A DNA stretch of 64,000 nucleotides from Phoronis australis (Eukaryota > Phoronida > Phoronidae): positions 421,644 to 485,643 of the forward strand of contig NMRA01000187.1 in the NCBI GenBank assembly GCA_002633005.1, in the 5' to 3' direction. A program made the translations under genes and the position numbers. Below the pieces are notes generated by a model. It made no database searches. It saw only the letters and a list, made by a program, of their open reading frames with translations, and was not told the DNA's origin. Of this stretch, positions 47,801 to 59,147 are shown one piece after another (positions within the stretch are counted from its first letter, which is position 1; every line of letters starts with the position of its first letter).

Positions 47801-50800
47801 CGAAACCATTGATCAATGACAGCAATCCAATCAGGCTGAGCGGAGCGCCACCTGCTGGGGGTCTTAAATAATGCAATGATGGGAAAATGTTATTTGGTTG
47901 TGAATGATCAGGCCACCTTACTGAATTCTATATTTTAAAGTTAGCATCTCGACCTTTTCTATGTATGGTTAACTGCCAAGTACTTTGTCCTTTGCCTCTT
48001 TGTGTAGGGTCTTGATGGTGAAGATGTATCAGCCATGAGCATGTTATCTCACTCTGATGCCACTGCTAAACTCACTTCAACTGTCAGGTAACTTTGTTCT
48101 GTTACATAAGTGTGTAGCCACACCATAAGTGACACTTAAGTGTGTAGCCACACCATAAGTGTTAAGTAAGTGTGTAGCCACACCATAAGTGTTAGGTAAG
48201 TGTATAGCCACACCATAAGTTTTAGGTATGTGTATAGCCACACCATAAGTGTTAGGTAAGTGTGTAGCCACACCATAAGTTTTAGGTATGTGTATAGCCA
48301 CACCATAAGTGTTAGGTAAGTGTATAGCCACACCATAAGTGTTAGGTAAGTGTGTAGCCACACCATAAGTGTTAGGTAAGTGTGTAGCCACACCATAAGT
48401 GTTGCGTAAGTGNCTCTTTGTAGGGTCTTGATGGTGAAGATGTATCGGCCATGAGCATGTTATCTCACTCTGATGCCACTGCTAAACTCACTTCAACTGT
48501 CAGGTAACTTTGTTCTGTTACGTAAGTGTGTAGCCACACCATAAGTGACACTTAAGTGTGTAGCCACACCATAAGTGTTAAGTAAGTGTGTAGCCACACC
48601 ATAAGTGTTAGGTAAGTGTATAGCCACACCATAAGTGTTAGGTAAGTGTATAGCCACACCATAAGTGTTAGGTAAGTGTATAGCCACACCATAAGTGTTA
48701 GGTAAGTGTGTAGCCACACCATAAGTGTTAGGTAAGTGTGTAGCCACACCATAAGTGTTGCGTAAGTGTGTGGCCACGGTGGTAACACACAACAAGTTGT
48801 CTTGGTTCAGCCAATCCTGCCACTGTTATTTTGCTTTCAAAGTTGTTCAGACGATTTTGTTAATTATGCAACTCATTCCTGCTGCACTACTTTTCATAGC
48901 AGATACTTTTCATCTTTGTCTGTAATTTCAGCTCAGTACTAGGAGTATTATCAAAGTGAGACTTTTAGGTTTTCAAACTGAATAATGTGCGAAACAAAAA
49001 ATTAAATTTGTTGTAACCATCTAATGATGCACTGGGTGGTTAAGGGTACGGAGGACCCTATAAAAATTTCATATTTAGACGAACATCGGAACATCATATT
49101 GCAGAAATGGCTGATCAGATACATATCACACTTTTAGATACTATATACTTTGTGCACTGTTCTCCTATACACTGTCAGGAATTGCTTTGAAATTTTCCAG
49201 TTTTGTATGACAGTTATCAAAAACATAGGACGTCTATGATTTTCATGAAAAATCTCATAATTTGCAGGAAAGGAAAAGAAAATGATAATTTGGAAACTGT
49301 TTTTTGAGATTTTACCTTGAACATTTATATCAAACGAAATTTGGACATATTATCGACACCGTTGGTTTGCTACATTTCGCTAAAAAGACATGATCACATG
49401 AAAAGATTAATGGGAAATTGGTGTTAAGCCAAAAATCAAATTCTACTGGCTTTCTAATTTCAGAAAATGTGTACTTTTATGGAGTTAAAATCTTAAAATT
49501 TGTCGATAGTTGGCTAAATATGCAGAAACTTGTTGATAAGGTTCTACATAACCTTGATACCATAATAATTTGCATACGTGACTTTGATTGGTCCATTTGT
49601 CACCTAGTTCTCTGCCTGAGCTGCTGGAGAAGAAGAGATTGATTGATATGCATACCAACATTGCCACAGCTTTGCTGGAACAGATCAAGTCAAGAAAGCT
49701 GGACCTGTACTTCGAAACTGAAGAGCAAATGATGAGTAAAGCCACTCTGGTGAGTGTTGGGGAAACTAAAACTGGCTCACGGTTTGATTCTAGTCATATT
49801 ATGCCCTCTAGAACATTGCTACCAAATGAGCAGTAGTCGCTTAATACAGGGGTCAAAGATTTTCAGAACCAGTTTGGTGCTCATTATTCATTTGAGAAAA
49901 CTGGTTCTCAAAGTGTGGGATCCTACATGCCAAAGTTATTCAGACAAAATGATGCAGACTTTCCGCCCATGATAGCTGGGCATACGCTGAATTCATTGTC
50001 AGAATGGCTTTCCCTCACCTTCCACAATAAAAGGAGGCTGACAAGAAAGTTAAAAGGTGCCTAAGCCATTCCGTAGCTAGAGTTTTGCCACTATAGTCAT
50101 TAGCTGTCAGTTTTGCTCTTATCAGTAATTAGCCTTAATTATGTGGAAACAGAATCTTTTCTAATTACTTTTGTTGTGTACTGTAGCTTGGCTATAGCAA
50201 ATGTCCTATTTTTCACATTTTTATGGTTTGTACTATAAGAAGTCCTGTCATTGCAGCAGTACTTGTTGTGTTATTTAATTTAGTCGGGATTTAGCTATCT
50301 ATGGAAGGGTGTATGTGCTCTGTATACAACTGGGATTTTTAACCTATTTTCGTAGGACAAGTCCCTGATGGATGTAATCACTGATCCTGATGGTAAGACG
50401 TTTGCATTTTATTAACAACGAATCAAAACTACTATTAGCGATACTTGTAGAGATTTGGCCGTCTTCACCATTAGTAGATAGCGGGAATGGTAACTTTGGA
50501 ATATAGTAAGATACATCATTAGCTGGTCGACTTGTCGAATTTCTTGCCAGAGTCATTCACCGTTAATTCATGTTTCAATTTCTTTTTTGATCTTTGGTGG
50601 TTCACATCTTCATTACAAAAATTAAATTTAAAAAATAATTAAAGACACTTTCTAGCTTTCAAGCCTAATAGGAGCGTCCCTTCATCGGACGACAAATGGT
50701 GCAAGGTTTCACACCTTTCGTCTTCATACCCGACGAAGGGATGCTCCTATTAGGCTCAACAGCTAGACAGTGTCTTTAATAAAAAATATTTAAAAATTTT

Positions 50801-53800
50801 ATTGGGTTTTAAAATGTTTGTACCAGTTAGTAATCATTTAGGGATGTGGCCACCCATGGGTGCCTACAGGTGCTATTGTTATATTATTAATTAGATACAG
50901 TCACTATGAAGAACTTAATAAAAGATTATCCACTCCTTATCTAGAAAGGAAACTAAGGCTAGAACCAGGATTTGTATTCCCAACCTTCTGCTTTAAGTGA
51001 CTAGACCATAGCTGACCACCATAACTTTAAAAACAAAGTACTTATGATGATAGCATTTGTCCCGGTTTGTACAGGGTTCAACATCAGTTATATATTGACT
51101 TACTGTCCCCAGCTGGTTCAGCCGAAGACAAGCTCCGCCTCTTCATCATAGCACTGGTGTGTGGTCCCAGCATGACGGACGCCGAGGTCGACCAATACTG
51201 CGCAGCCCTCACAGAGGTCGGATGTCAAATGGAGGCCATTGCGTACATTAAACGATGGAAGTTAGTATATACGTGGAAATATTTGGATTCATGTTATACA
51301 CTGTATTTTGTCTTTTCTGTTGCACTTTGGATAGTAGTAATTGTTTTTAAGGTGAGAATCTTACTGGATATCAGGTGAAAGAGAAAGGTCTATTCAGGAC
51401 TGAGAATTTTCAGTCCTGGCAGATTTTGACCAATTTTACCCGAGATTGTCACCCACTGTGTTTAAATGGCTCGTTTTTGTACTGAGTGATTTTTTAGTTC
51501 TTGCATCGATAGGACATAAAAAATCAATTTTATGACCATGTGTATCTGAAGCAGTATATTTTGTTAGACTTAACGGAGTGTATATTTATGATAGAACCTA
51601 TGCCAAAGTGATCGCAGCGCCCTCCCAGTACGGTGGTGGCGGTACAAAAACCATCAGCATGTTCTCCAAGTTAATGTCGCAGGCCTCGCAGTTCGCCATG
51701 GAGGGAGTCAAGAACCTGGTTGTCAAAAAACATGTAAGTGTTCGTAACAGCTGTTGTGCTCTGTTCAGAATGTTTTATTGTCAACTGATGAGCCACATGT
51801 ACGGTAATTGTGCTGTAGTTGAGAAGCTGTTTTGGTTTCCTTGGTAACGACTACATCGTCTTCTGTTGCATGCTCTTAATTACTACAGTCACTTGCAAAG
51901 ATTGACTCCAAAATAAACACAGGTTTTCAGTTGTACTTTTGCTTTTCAAACAATTGTCTCTCTAGCTGCATGTGTATATTAGGAATTTTCGCAAATACCC
52001 CCCTCCCAATATAGGGCATTGGGCCCCAATTTAAAGTTTCTATTATTTGTAGGGTTTCTGAAAATGAACAGTGCCAGCTTGTGCCAAACAAAAAGAATGC
52101 TTTACAAGATACATGACAGTGTATTTCAGCATGAGCTTAGCTAGAAAAAAATCAGCTAATGGTACCATTTGTACCATAAACTCTAGTCTGAACTACTCGT
52201 ATTGGTCTTCATTTCATGTCGATGGCGTTGGCACATTTCTCCTGTATAGACCCTTGATTCCGAAAGTATGTCCACGCTTATAATGTAGGATACAAGCCAA
52301 AAATATTCAGACAAAATGACCCGGAATTCCCCTTTATGATTGGCTGTGTAGAAGCTGAATACATCGCACGAGGGGGAATTGACCTATTGCCAGGATTTTG
52401 AATGACGGCTTAACTGACCAATCAGAACGCAGCATTCTTGACATGCCTTCGTTTTCAAGCCACCATTTTGCCCAACAAACAACAGGTTTTTAGTAAAACT
52501 TATTGTGTGCTTGTCAACTTTTCGCAAGGGGTGATGCTTGCAATAGGTCAATACACAATCAAACTAGTAAGCGTCTAAACCATTCTGTAGATAGAATTTT
52601 GCGATACTGATAGTTATTACCAGTAATTTTTGTTTACAGAATTTGACACTATGACGGGTAAACAGTATTTTGTCTGATTACTTTTGTCTTGCACTGTAGT
52701 TGATTACTTTTGTCTTGCACTGTACTAGAAAGGTAGAAATACGCCATTTTATAAATAAGCTTACTATCACAAATTCCTGGTTGTGTTATTTTCCTCTTCT
52801 GTACAAAACAAGGTGTCTGTGAGCCAAAGGAATCATTTTCTGATGTTGCATTTTTCAGAAACTTCCTGTGACAAGGATAGTAGACTCACTAATGGAGCTG
52901 AGGTCCCTCCCAGAGACTGATGAATACAGATATTTTGACCCTAAAATGTTAAGAGCTGACAGGTAAATGATTGTTGATTACTTACATGTCAGATGAAGTC
53001 CTTATTTTCATTTTTTCCATCCCAAGTAATGGAAACATGACTAGAGACGAGGGAGTTTGTAAGATCAGCCCTGTCCATAGCAGTCTGACTACAGTGATTC
53101 ATAAAACACACTGATGAAGATACCAACATAGATCTGCTGCCTAAAACTTCTAAGGTATTTTAATCATGCGCGCACCCTGCCTTCAATATGGGGGCTCGAA
53201 GTTATGACAAAGTGGACCTTATGCTAACAAAAAACCGGTAGGGCTAAAAAAATAGGGTACCACCTTCAGGTCTGTGAACTGTGCGTCTGCACCTCTTTTT
53301 AGACTTTTCGTTTCTCTGAGGCAGACCTTTTTACCCACTTCGCCAAAAGTGGGGGGCTCGTTTGAACCCTCCGAGCTCCCCCTGGGTGCGCGCATGTTAG
53401 TGGAATTATGGAGATGGAGTTAGTTATGAATTAGTACCTTCCTGTTGATCTACTTCCTCAAGTAATGGATAGTTCCAGTATAAATTTTTGATATCTGGCC
53501 ATACATAACTATAGACGTCTTGATCAGTTGCTGTGTATTGTATATGGCTGCACTATACATGGGCGGCACAGCACTGAAAAAAGGGGTGGCTATAGCCTCC
53601 CTAGCCCCCTCTGGTGTGCCGCCCATACTGTACCTGATTACGCAGTCTTAAACTCCGCTACGTATACAGCCGTAGTAATTCAGTTACGAGTTTCCCAACT
53701 GAGCAAGGAAGTGTGACAACGTGGCCTTCTCGTTTCATTTCCTCGCATACGGTTCATACTGTTACTGTTAGAAAGTCTGCGCGAGGTCTTGCAAATCTCA

Positions 53801-54618
53801 AAGCTCAGATGGGTTGCTGCTGAGTAATGACAGGTCTGAGCCACGATGTCAATAGAGTGGCATACATGTATGTTGGAATGTGTGGCGGATGGAGGTGTCG
53901 ACAGTCGGGGTAGACTTTGAAAGTTTCTGAAGAAATTTCTGATATATTTGGATGGTTATGATGAGACACTGATTCATGGTTTCTCAGTCAGCTGATTCTT
54001 CCCAATACACACATCAACTCTGTTTGCTTGCAGTTCATAGTCACTGTTGAAGACGGTGTTGGCATTTGTTAAACAGGTCATGTGTTGTAATAAGTTGTGT
54101 AATACACATCGTATGCTCACACTTCAGCTCGATCCCTCGATCAAGGTCAGCATTCCAAGAATCCATTGTGTTTATAGTGGGTGGAGGCAACTACATAGAG
54201 TATCAGAACCTTCTTGATTACGCAAAGGTGAGAGCTTACTTAACGACATGGTGTGTACGTGTGCAGTGAATCAGTTGTTATGTGGATGAACACGAGTCTG
54301 TCTAAATTTGTCTAAGTTAAAACCGTATCGAACATGTTTTGGAGGCTGTAACACCTGCTACTTCAAACTTAGATGAAAAAGTTAAGGCTGTCAAAGTATC
54401 GTTTGTGAGTTGTAATCTGACAGGTCCCTCACTCACCTGAGGGGAAGGTGCCTGTGCCTTTTGATAGTCCGCATGCAACAAAAGAGTGTCTCTTACTATC
54501 ACAATTTAATATCTTTTGGCTTTAGGACACCAAGAAAATTGTTTACGGATGCAGTGAACTTTTGAACGCTTCCCAGTTGTTGAGACAACTCTCTCAACTT
54601 GGAGAGGAGATGCGCTAA
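38880..54618 (+). CDS. SCFD1: SCFD1 / SLY1, Sec1/Munc18-family SNARE regulator, 19 exons, 632 aa
   Basis: The exons are 38880-38910, 40302-40372, 40733-40821, 41623-41713, 42135-42257, 43948-44035, 44756-44845, 45404-45548, 46228-46327, 46973-47109, 47582-47672, 48008-48087, 49608-49749, 50356-50392, 51113-51260, 51595-51733, 52859-52962, 54128-54227 and 54526-54618; all phases agree. Landmarks: RDKQCSALKRM (exons 1-2), [78 protein letters not shown]-type linker, [30 protein letters not shown] and [14 protein letters not shown]. Length matches human SCFD1 (about 642 aa). SLY1 binds syntaxin 5 and syntaxin 18 and promotes ER-Golgi SNARE assembly. Exon 1 (31 nt, donor T|GTAGGT) was chosen by motif and phase and is less certain. 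Exon 12 has a near-identical second copy at 48424-48503. No AATAAA was found soon after the stop. Confidence 0.93.
39600..40010 (-). mobile_element. tRNA-derived SINE-like sequence in SCFD1 intron 1
   Basis: On the minus strand a perfect pol III B box, GGTTCAATTCC (39940-39950), follows a tRNA-like 5' segment (TGACCAATCAGTTTG) about 50 bp upstream. A non-tRNA body extends toward 39600. The boundaries are approximate and no poly-A tail or target-site duplication was fixed. The alternative is a single decayed tRNA pseudogene. Confidence 0.4.
44347..44388. repeat. GC-rich perfect 13-bp hairpin in SCFD1 intron 6
   Basis: AGACCGCCCCGAG (44347-44359) is exactly complementary to CTCGGGGCGGTCT (44376-44388) around a 16-nt loop. 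A smaller hairpin (CCACAG/CTGTGG, 44311-44329) precedes it, immediately after an N at 44310. The GC content stands out from the AT-rich intron. Confidence 0.7.
47480..47597 (+). repeat. 59-bp tandem duplication spanning the SCFD1 exon 11 acceptor
   Basis: Unit 47480-47538 and unit 47539-47597 align end to end at a 59-bp period. Each contains a pyrimidine tract, TTAG and the exon start (CTCCTTCCCAGAGGTT versus CCCTTTCCCAGAGGTT). The second AG (47580-47581) is the phase-correct acceptor. The first (47521-47522) is a decoy 59 bp upstream whose use would shift the frame. Confidence 0.85.
48107..48412 (+). repeat. 30-bp minisatellite array 1 (about 10 units) after SCFD1 exon 12
   Basis: Units read approximately GTGTAGCCACACCATAAGTG followed by TTAGGTAAGT. 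Five units contain TTAG|GTAAGT and two contain TTAG|GTATGT, both strong 5' splice-site matches. The array begins 19 bp after the exon 12 donor (TCAG|GTAACT) and ends at an N (48413). Confidence 0.95.
48424..48503 (+). other. Second copy of SCFD1 exon 12 (80 nt)
   Basis: This 80-nt segment duplicates exon 12 (48008-48087) with one visible difference, a synonymous TCA to TCG. It keeps both TAG| acceptor and |GTAACT donor. Because 80 is not a multiple of 3, using both copies would shift the frame, so at most one copy per mRNA is compatible with a full SLY1. It starts 11 bp after an N, so an assembly duplication is possible. Confidence 0.8.
48523..48772 (+). repeat. 30-bp minisatellite array 2 (about 8 units) after the exon 12 copy
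   Basis: It has the same unit as array 1 and the same order of variant units at the start (GACACTTAAG, then GTTAAGTAAG) and at the end (GTTGCGTAAG). Five units contain TTAG|GTAAGT. The middle differs from array 1 by fewer units and lack of the GTATGT variant. Confidence 0.95.
50640..50778. repeat. 49-bp inverted repeat in SCFD1 intron 14 (foldback element)
   Basis: Arm 50640-50688 (starting TAAAGACACTTTCTAGCT) matches the reverse complement of 50730-50778 with about six mismatches around a 41-bp centre. It includes GAGCCTAATAGGAGC-type sequence in both arms. It resembles a short foldback MITE. It lies between exons 14 and 15 and does not touch splice sites. Confidence 0.8.
53165..53396 (-). 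mobile_element. MITE of the GCATGCGCGCACCCAG family in SCFD1 intron 17
   Basis: Ends are CATGCGCGCACCCTG (53165-53179) and CTGGGTGCGCGCATG (53382-53396). The interior matches the 9002-9246 copy in opposite orientation (TCGAACCCCC-like, AAGTGGACC, GGCAGACCTTTTT). Flanks TTAAT/TTAGT may be a diverged 5-bp target-site duplication. Confidence 0.8.
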
Positions 54619-55074
54619 CAGGTGGCGCTGCTGACAGGGTGCTTGGAGATTGGGTTGTGGTTGTATTATATGGAGTACTTCGTTCCTGATCACCAAATAC
54701 ATGAACATGAAATGTATTTATTGTATTTTGAATTTTATTGTAAATATAAAAATTACACAATATATCTCATGATTGTTTTATATTTGAATGGTGAACTTCT
54801 GAGTTTCTGTCAGGAAAACACAAACGTGTTTTTAACTGCTTTAAAGTGTCAGGTAATTTACAGATGTGTTCAATATTTGAAGCATTTTTCTCAATGTTTG
54901 GCCATAGTTGTGTTAAGAAGTTAAGAATTGGTGCATTAAGAAGAAATTTATTATAAGTTTCGCTTTATTGGCTATAAAGAGTCTTCAAGTAAAAGTTCTA
55001 GTGTTCAGGTGGAAAGTTTTTTGAATCACGAGCACAGGAGATTACAAACAAATGGTTACCATAGCTACAGGGTG

Positions 55075-55300
55075 AAAGAGATCTGGTCGTAGGTGAATAG
55101 TCAGGCCGATGATCTTTTATTGTTAGAGATTCTGTAATGAATCGTAACATAATCAACAGAGTGACCAGTCTTTGAACAATGTCTGAACACATTACTTCTG
55201 ACTGAGGTGTGATGTTTTTCCGCGTGATTACTAAGTTCCCTTCCGGTAAGATCAATATTAAAGGCATCACAAGTATTACAGTCAATATGGTAAACAACCT
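55075..55300 (-). pseudogene. Decayed Penelope-like retroelement fragment, GIY-YIG endonuclease region
   Basis: Read on the minus strand, the frame from about 55300 gives VVYHIDCNTCDAFNIDLTGR, then ELSNHAEKH, and TGHSVDY, ending in TGA near 55100. This follows the pattern VVYxIxCxxC...YIGxTGR...H...TGHxxD found in GIY-YIG domains of Penelope-like elements. The YIG triad is replaced by NID and no reverse transcriptase is visible, so the copy is dead. Family level is fairly sure; element type is inference. Confidence 0.6.
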
Positions 55301-58300
55301 GAGTGATAGTTACATAGGTGGCTCACCGTTATCACTATCACACAGCAGTAGGTGAATTCAACTCTGATTTGTAGTTAGTAGTCAAATTGGCACACAGAAA
55401 CAAGTTCACATGGTCTTATCTAATGGCATACAGACACAAGTTCACATGGCCTTAACTAATTTTATTCGCCTGCCATGCTTTCTTTAAGGCTGCGTTCCTT
55501 GTGCACACAATTACCAAAATGTTCTGCGTCACTTTCACCGAATTTATACCTACAACTCATAATTTCAACAGCACTTTTTGTTCACCCCATAACATTTACT
55601 TCTTTTACATAAACCCCAGGCGCAAGTATTTGATCTGTTGAAGGATGTACTTTCGGCGCTGGAGCAGATATCAGTTTTCCAAGGAATGCTGCTCTGGGGT
55701 GGATAGTTGCCTTAGTCTTGATTACTTTTGTCATGCAATAATGGTAGTTATGCCTCCACTTACGTGATGATGACGAAACGTCAAACAGTACCTAAGAAAC
55801 AAAAGAAGTCTTTCCATAACTAACCCAATATGAGTAATTGAGTTGCTCCTATTGATGAAGCCAATCCTGTCGATGGTTTGGGGTCGTGTTCCAGTGCAGG
55901 TGATATTGTAGTCACCTGAGTAAGGTCATAGGGCTAATTATAGTTTGTCGCCCTAATGATAATTGTTGTATAGTGTAGTGGAAATTGACTTGGTCGTCTC
56001 CAATTGCGTTTCTCTTTTCGCTGGGGGAACGGCGATAGTCAACGTCTTCAATTTCCCTCCCCATAGATCCTTCCCAATTGCTGATAAGAGACCTTGTGGA
56101 TGTAATGATCCCAGATTGTAACCAATGCTTCCTCTAATTATTCTTCGTTAATTTTATGCTCACGTGAGACTTGGTATCGTAACTCTATGAGGTCAATCGC
56201 TCCTGCATAGCTTTAAAGGTATATTAAAGCCTAGCTTCAATGGAATTTTGTTATTTTAGATGTATTGGGCTAAGCAGGTAGTCCTAGCAAAATTTATTGT
56301 GTTAGATCTCTCACACCTCTAATATGGTCACCGCTAGGTTATCATGACAACTTTATAAGTTGCAGCGACAGTGGCAATGAAATGCCGTAGTATCATTAGT
56401 TATAGAGATGATATTGGTGTCGTGATCATTATAATAGTTCTTTATGGCATATCTATCGGACTTTCTCGAACTTGACGATATTATACGAGAAACACATCTT
56501 TCTATGTGAGCCCCTCATTTCGTACAAATTCGTTTTTTTTTTCGAAAAATATATTGTTCATGAGGAATTTCTTCACAAAGCTATTCCCGAAATTTGAGTT
56601 TCCTCAAAAACTATAACGTAACACCGAAAGTAACATACAGACGTTTTTGTTTTTCCGCTAGAATTAGTTGTGTTTCTAATTAAGTTGTTGACACATCCCG
56701 CTCTTCTCTCGGGCTTGTCATATCTGTCTCCTATTTTTGTTTATAGTTTATGTCCATTAGTCTTGTCTTCAGTACTTAGCAGCGGTGGTAAAAACCGTAA
56801 CTTTCGGAAATTGCAACAAAGTAAACACTGTGCAAAACGAGGGATTTATGACATATGTACCAATTTGACCTGGAATACCGCGAAACCATTCGTGCGTCCC
56901 ATACATATTCCCCGCCATTATATATGATCATCATCCTTCTCCTGGTTTGTTCATTATGGACGTCTGATCAAAACCAGTCTTACCTATTCCGAGAAACGGA
57001 AGCGATTTAATTGGAATACTTCCAAAGTAGTAATTATGTCAAAAACTCCGGTTGATTTTTCTATGAATCGCGTACACCCCTATTGAGATGTGCAGACAGT
57101 AGTGTTTCTAGACAAAGATCATAGGTTAATTACCGAAACCACAGTCCGGCCACAAGTTTCACTCATATTCATCCGATCCATTAAACAATCTCCAGGCTTT
57201 TATTTGTTGTTTTTCATTGTCCCACTGCTCGATCAATTTCGTTAGTAGGTTCTTTAGCACGGCGCTGGTCTAACCCTGCGGTCAGATTATGTCTATGATA
57301 CGGTAGTCATTTTATGAGGAAAAAACAGTCGGTGCCAGCTAGCGTGACGTGTACTCCGCACTTAACGCTTCACGAGCTGTGTCTAGAGTTCACATCAGTG
57401 CAAAAACTACAATCCAAAGTTCGAGTTATGGTTAATAATAAACACTTTTTGTGAACACAGGATCAGTCAGTCGGGCTATAAAACTGAATTAAATAAATTA
57501 CCGTGGTAACGTCGTGTTAACAAACTGCATATTTTCAGTTTGACCGCGTAGGTCAAAGCTTCCATGTTGTTTCGTGGACTTAAAAGTCATAACATTTTCT
57601 TTCAACCTTCCATTGTTCATTGTTGAAATTCGCAATATTCCATTTTCTCAGACGTAGGCTTGCGACGTTTTCGCTATTATTTCAGATGCAGGGTGTGTTG
57701 TTATTGAACAACCAAGTGTGCGCGGACTCTAAGAAAATCAAAAATTGTGACGGTGTATTTCTGGAATCGAACAGTAGTTAGAAAGAAAAGGCAAAAGTTC
57801 ACCGTCGTGTGTGTTTAGTATATTACTAGCTGTTGCTTAAAAATTCATGCGGAACGGTGACGTAGACTGTACCGTGTGCGGCATTTTAGATATTCTACTC
57901 TCGGCGGGAGTTCAAAATACTCTGGTCCTCGGTGAAGTGAGGACCAACCGTTTTGAAAACATTTACTAGTTTATCGAAATTAATTTTTTAAAATTTTTTC
58001 TCGGGAAACCGCGAACATAAAATTACTTTTTCAGAACGATTGGTTTTTGATTAGATTAAAATATTTATTTGTATTAATAATGTTTTTGTTGCGTCACGTT
58101 TATCCTACATGTTTGCTTTATTTATAACTTTAGGGTCAGTCTAAACAAAGGTGGCCCTGGTAATGTCACTTCGTAAGTCATTTCAGTCGATCAAATTACT
58201 CACTGCTCGCTTCGTGGTCGAGCCCGCTCTCAATCAAATCATAAGTCAAAAAGTGACTATCACTTCTCTGTCCACACCTCTGGTTTCTTTGCTTTACCAC

Positions 58301-58939
58301 CCACGTGTACATCTAAGCCCTCTTGACAAAGCACTTCACGTTTTGACCCGCCAAAGCCACACTCGATAAGCAAAACCGTAGAAAAAGTATAAACTAAAAA
58401 GTGACACTGCTGAATAAGCTGTTTTAAGCCACGTTTTAAAAGTAAGTGCATTTTGAGTGTGCAAAGCGAGTGCAAATTGTCGAAATGTCCGAGTAAAAAT
58501 GAATGACGGTTTTCAATAATAATCTAAACTGCTTGCTTTCTCACTCGCGGTTCATGGAACAGCACCCTGGCTAGTGGAACTGCAGGGCACTGGATCAAAG
58601 CTGGATGTGAACTACAAATCTTTCCCATTCCGATCGTACACTATGTTTTGTGTTCGCATATTTTCATTTTCCCCGTGAAAATTTTGCTCGATACTCATGG
58701 TCTCCTATTTGTTTCGGAACACAGTTTACCCGTTTACAAACCATGATGGCGCTCCTCTCTGAATCCCAGCTGTCACGCGAATATGACTGTTTATCGTTAC
58801 ACTGTCATATATAACCACGGATCTTCCGAATTTCCCGCCGAATCATTGTTTTTAGAGACTATTGTTTGTGGATCGTTGCTTTAGTCTCACAAAGCAGCTC
58901 GAGGGATACGGTGTACGGCCGATTGCCAGTGATCTGACG

Positions 58940-59147
58940 ATAGTCCGCCTGAGTGAAAAAAAGTCCGAGTAAACGACACAAAAGTCCACAAAGGACACAG
59001 GAAATCGGTGCAGATGCACAATTCGTAGGCCTGAACCTAGTGGCTCCGTTTTTTCTTTTTTTTTAGTCCTCGTTGATTTTGATCAGTAAATGGTACCCAT
59101 ATCGAGAAATTCGAGCCCCCTATATTTTTAAGCTGGGTGCGCGCATG
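58940..59147 (+). mobile_element. Left-truncated MITE of the GCATGCGCGCACCCAG family
   Basis: The right end CTGGGTGCGCGCATG (59133-59147) and interior blocks GTCCGCCTGAGTGA, AGACACAAAAGTCCAC-like and GAAATTCGAGCCCCC match the copy at 9002-9246 in the same orientation. The left terminal repeat is not recognisable. Confidence 0.7.

Noticed and set aside
48107-48772. Regularly spaced repeats considered as a CRISPR array
   Set aside because: Units are contiguous with no unique spacers, in an animal intron.
48077-48795. Minus-strand frames of repeated [10 protein letters not shown] and [10 protein letters not shown] peptides
   Set aside because: A 30-bp unit keeps any frame open; these are translations of the minisatellite, with no independent support.
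55621-55707. Possible terminal exon (AG| then 28 codons ending TAG, containing FDLLKDVLSALEQ)
   Set aside because: Splice acceptor and frame are plausible, but no partner exon in compatible phase and no family match were found.
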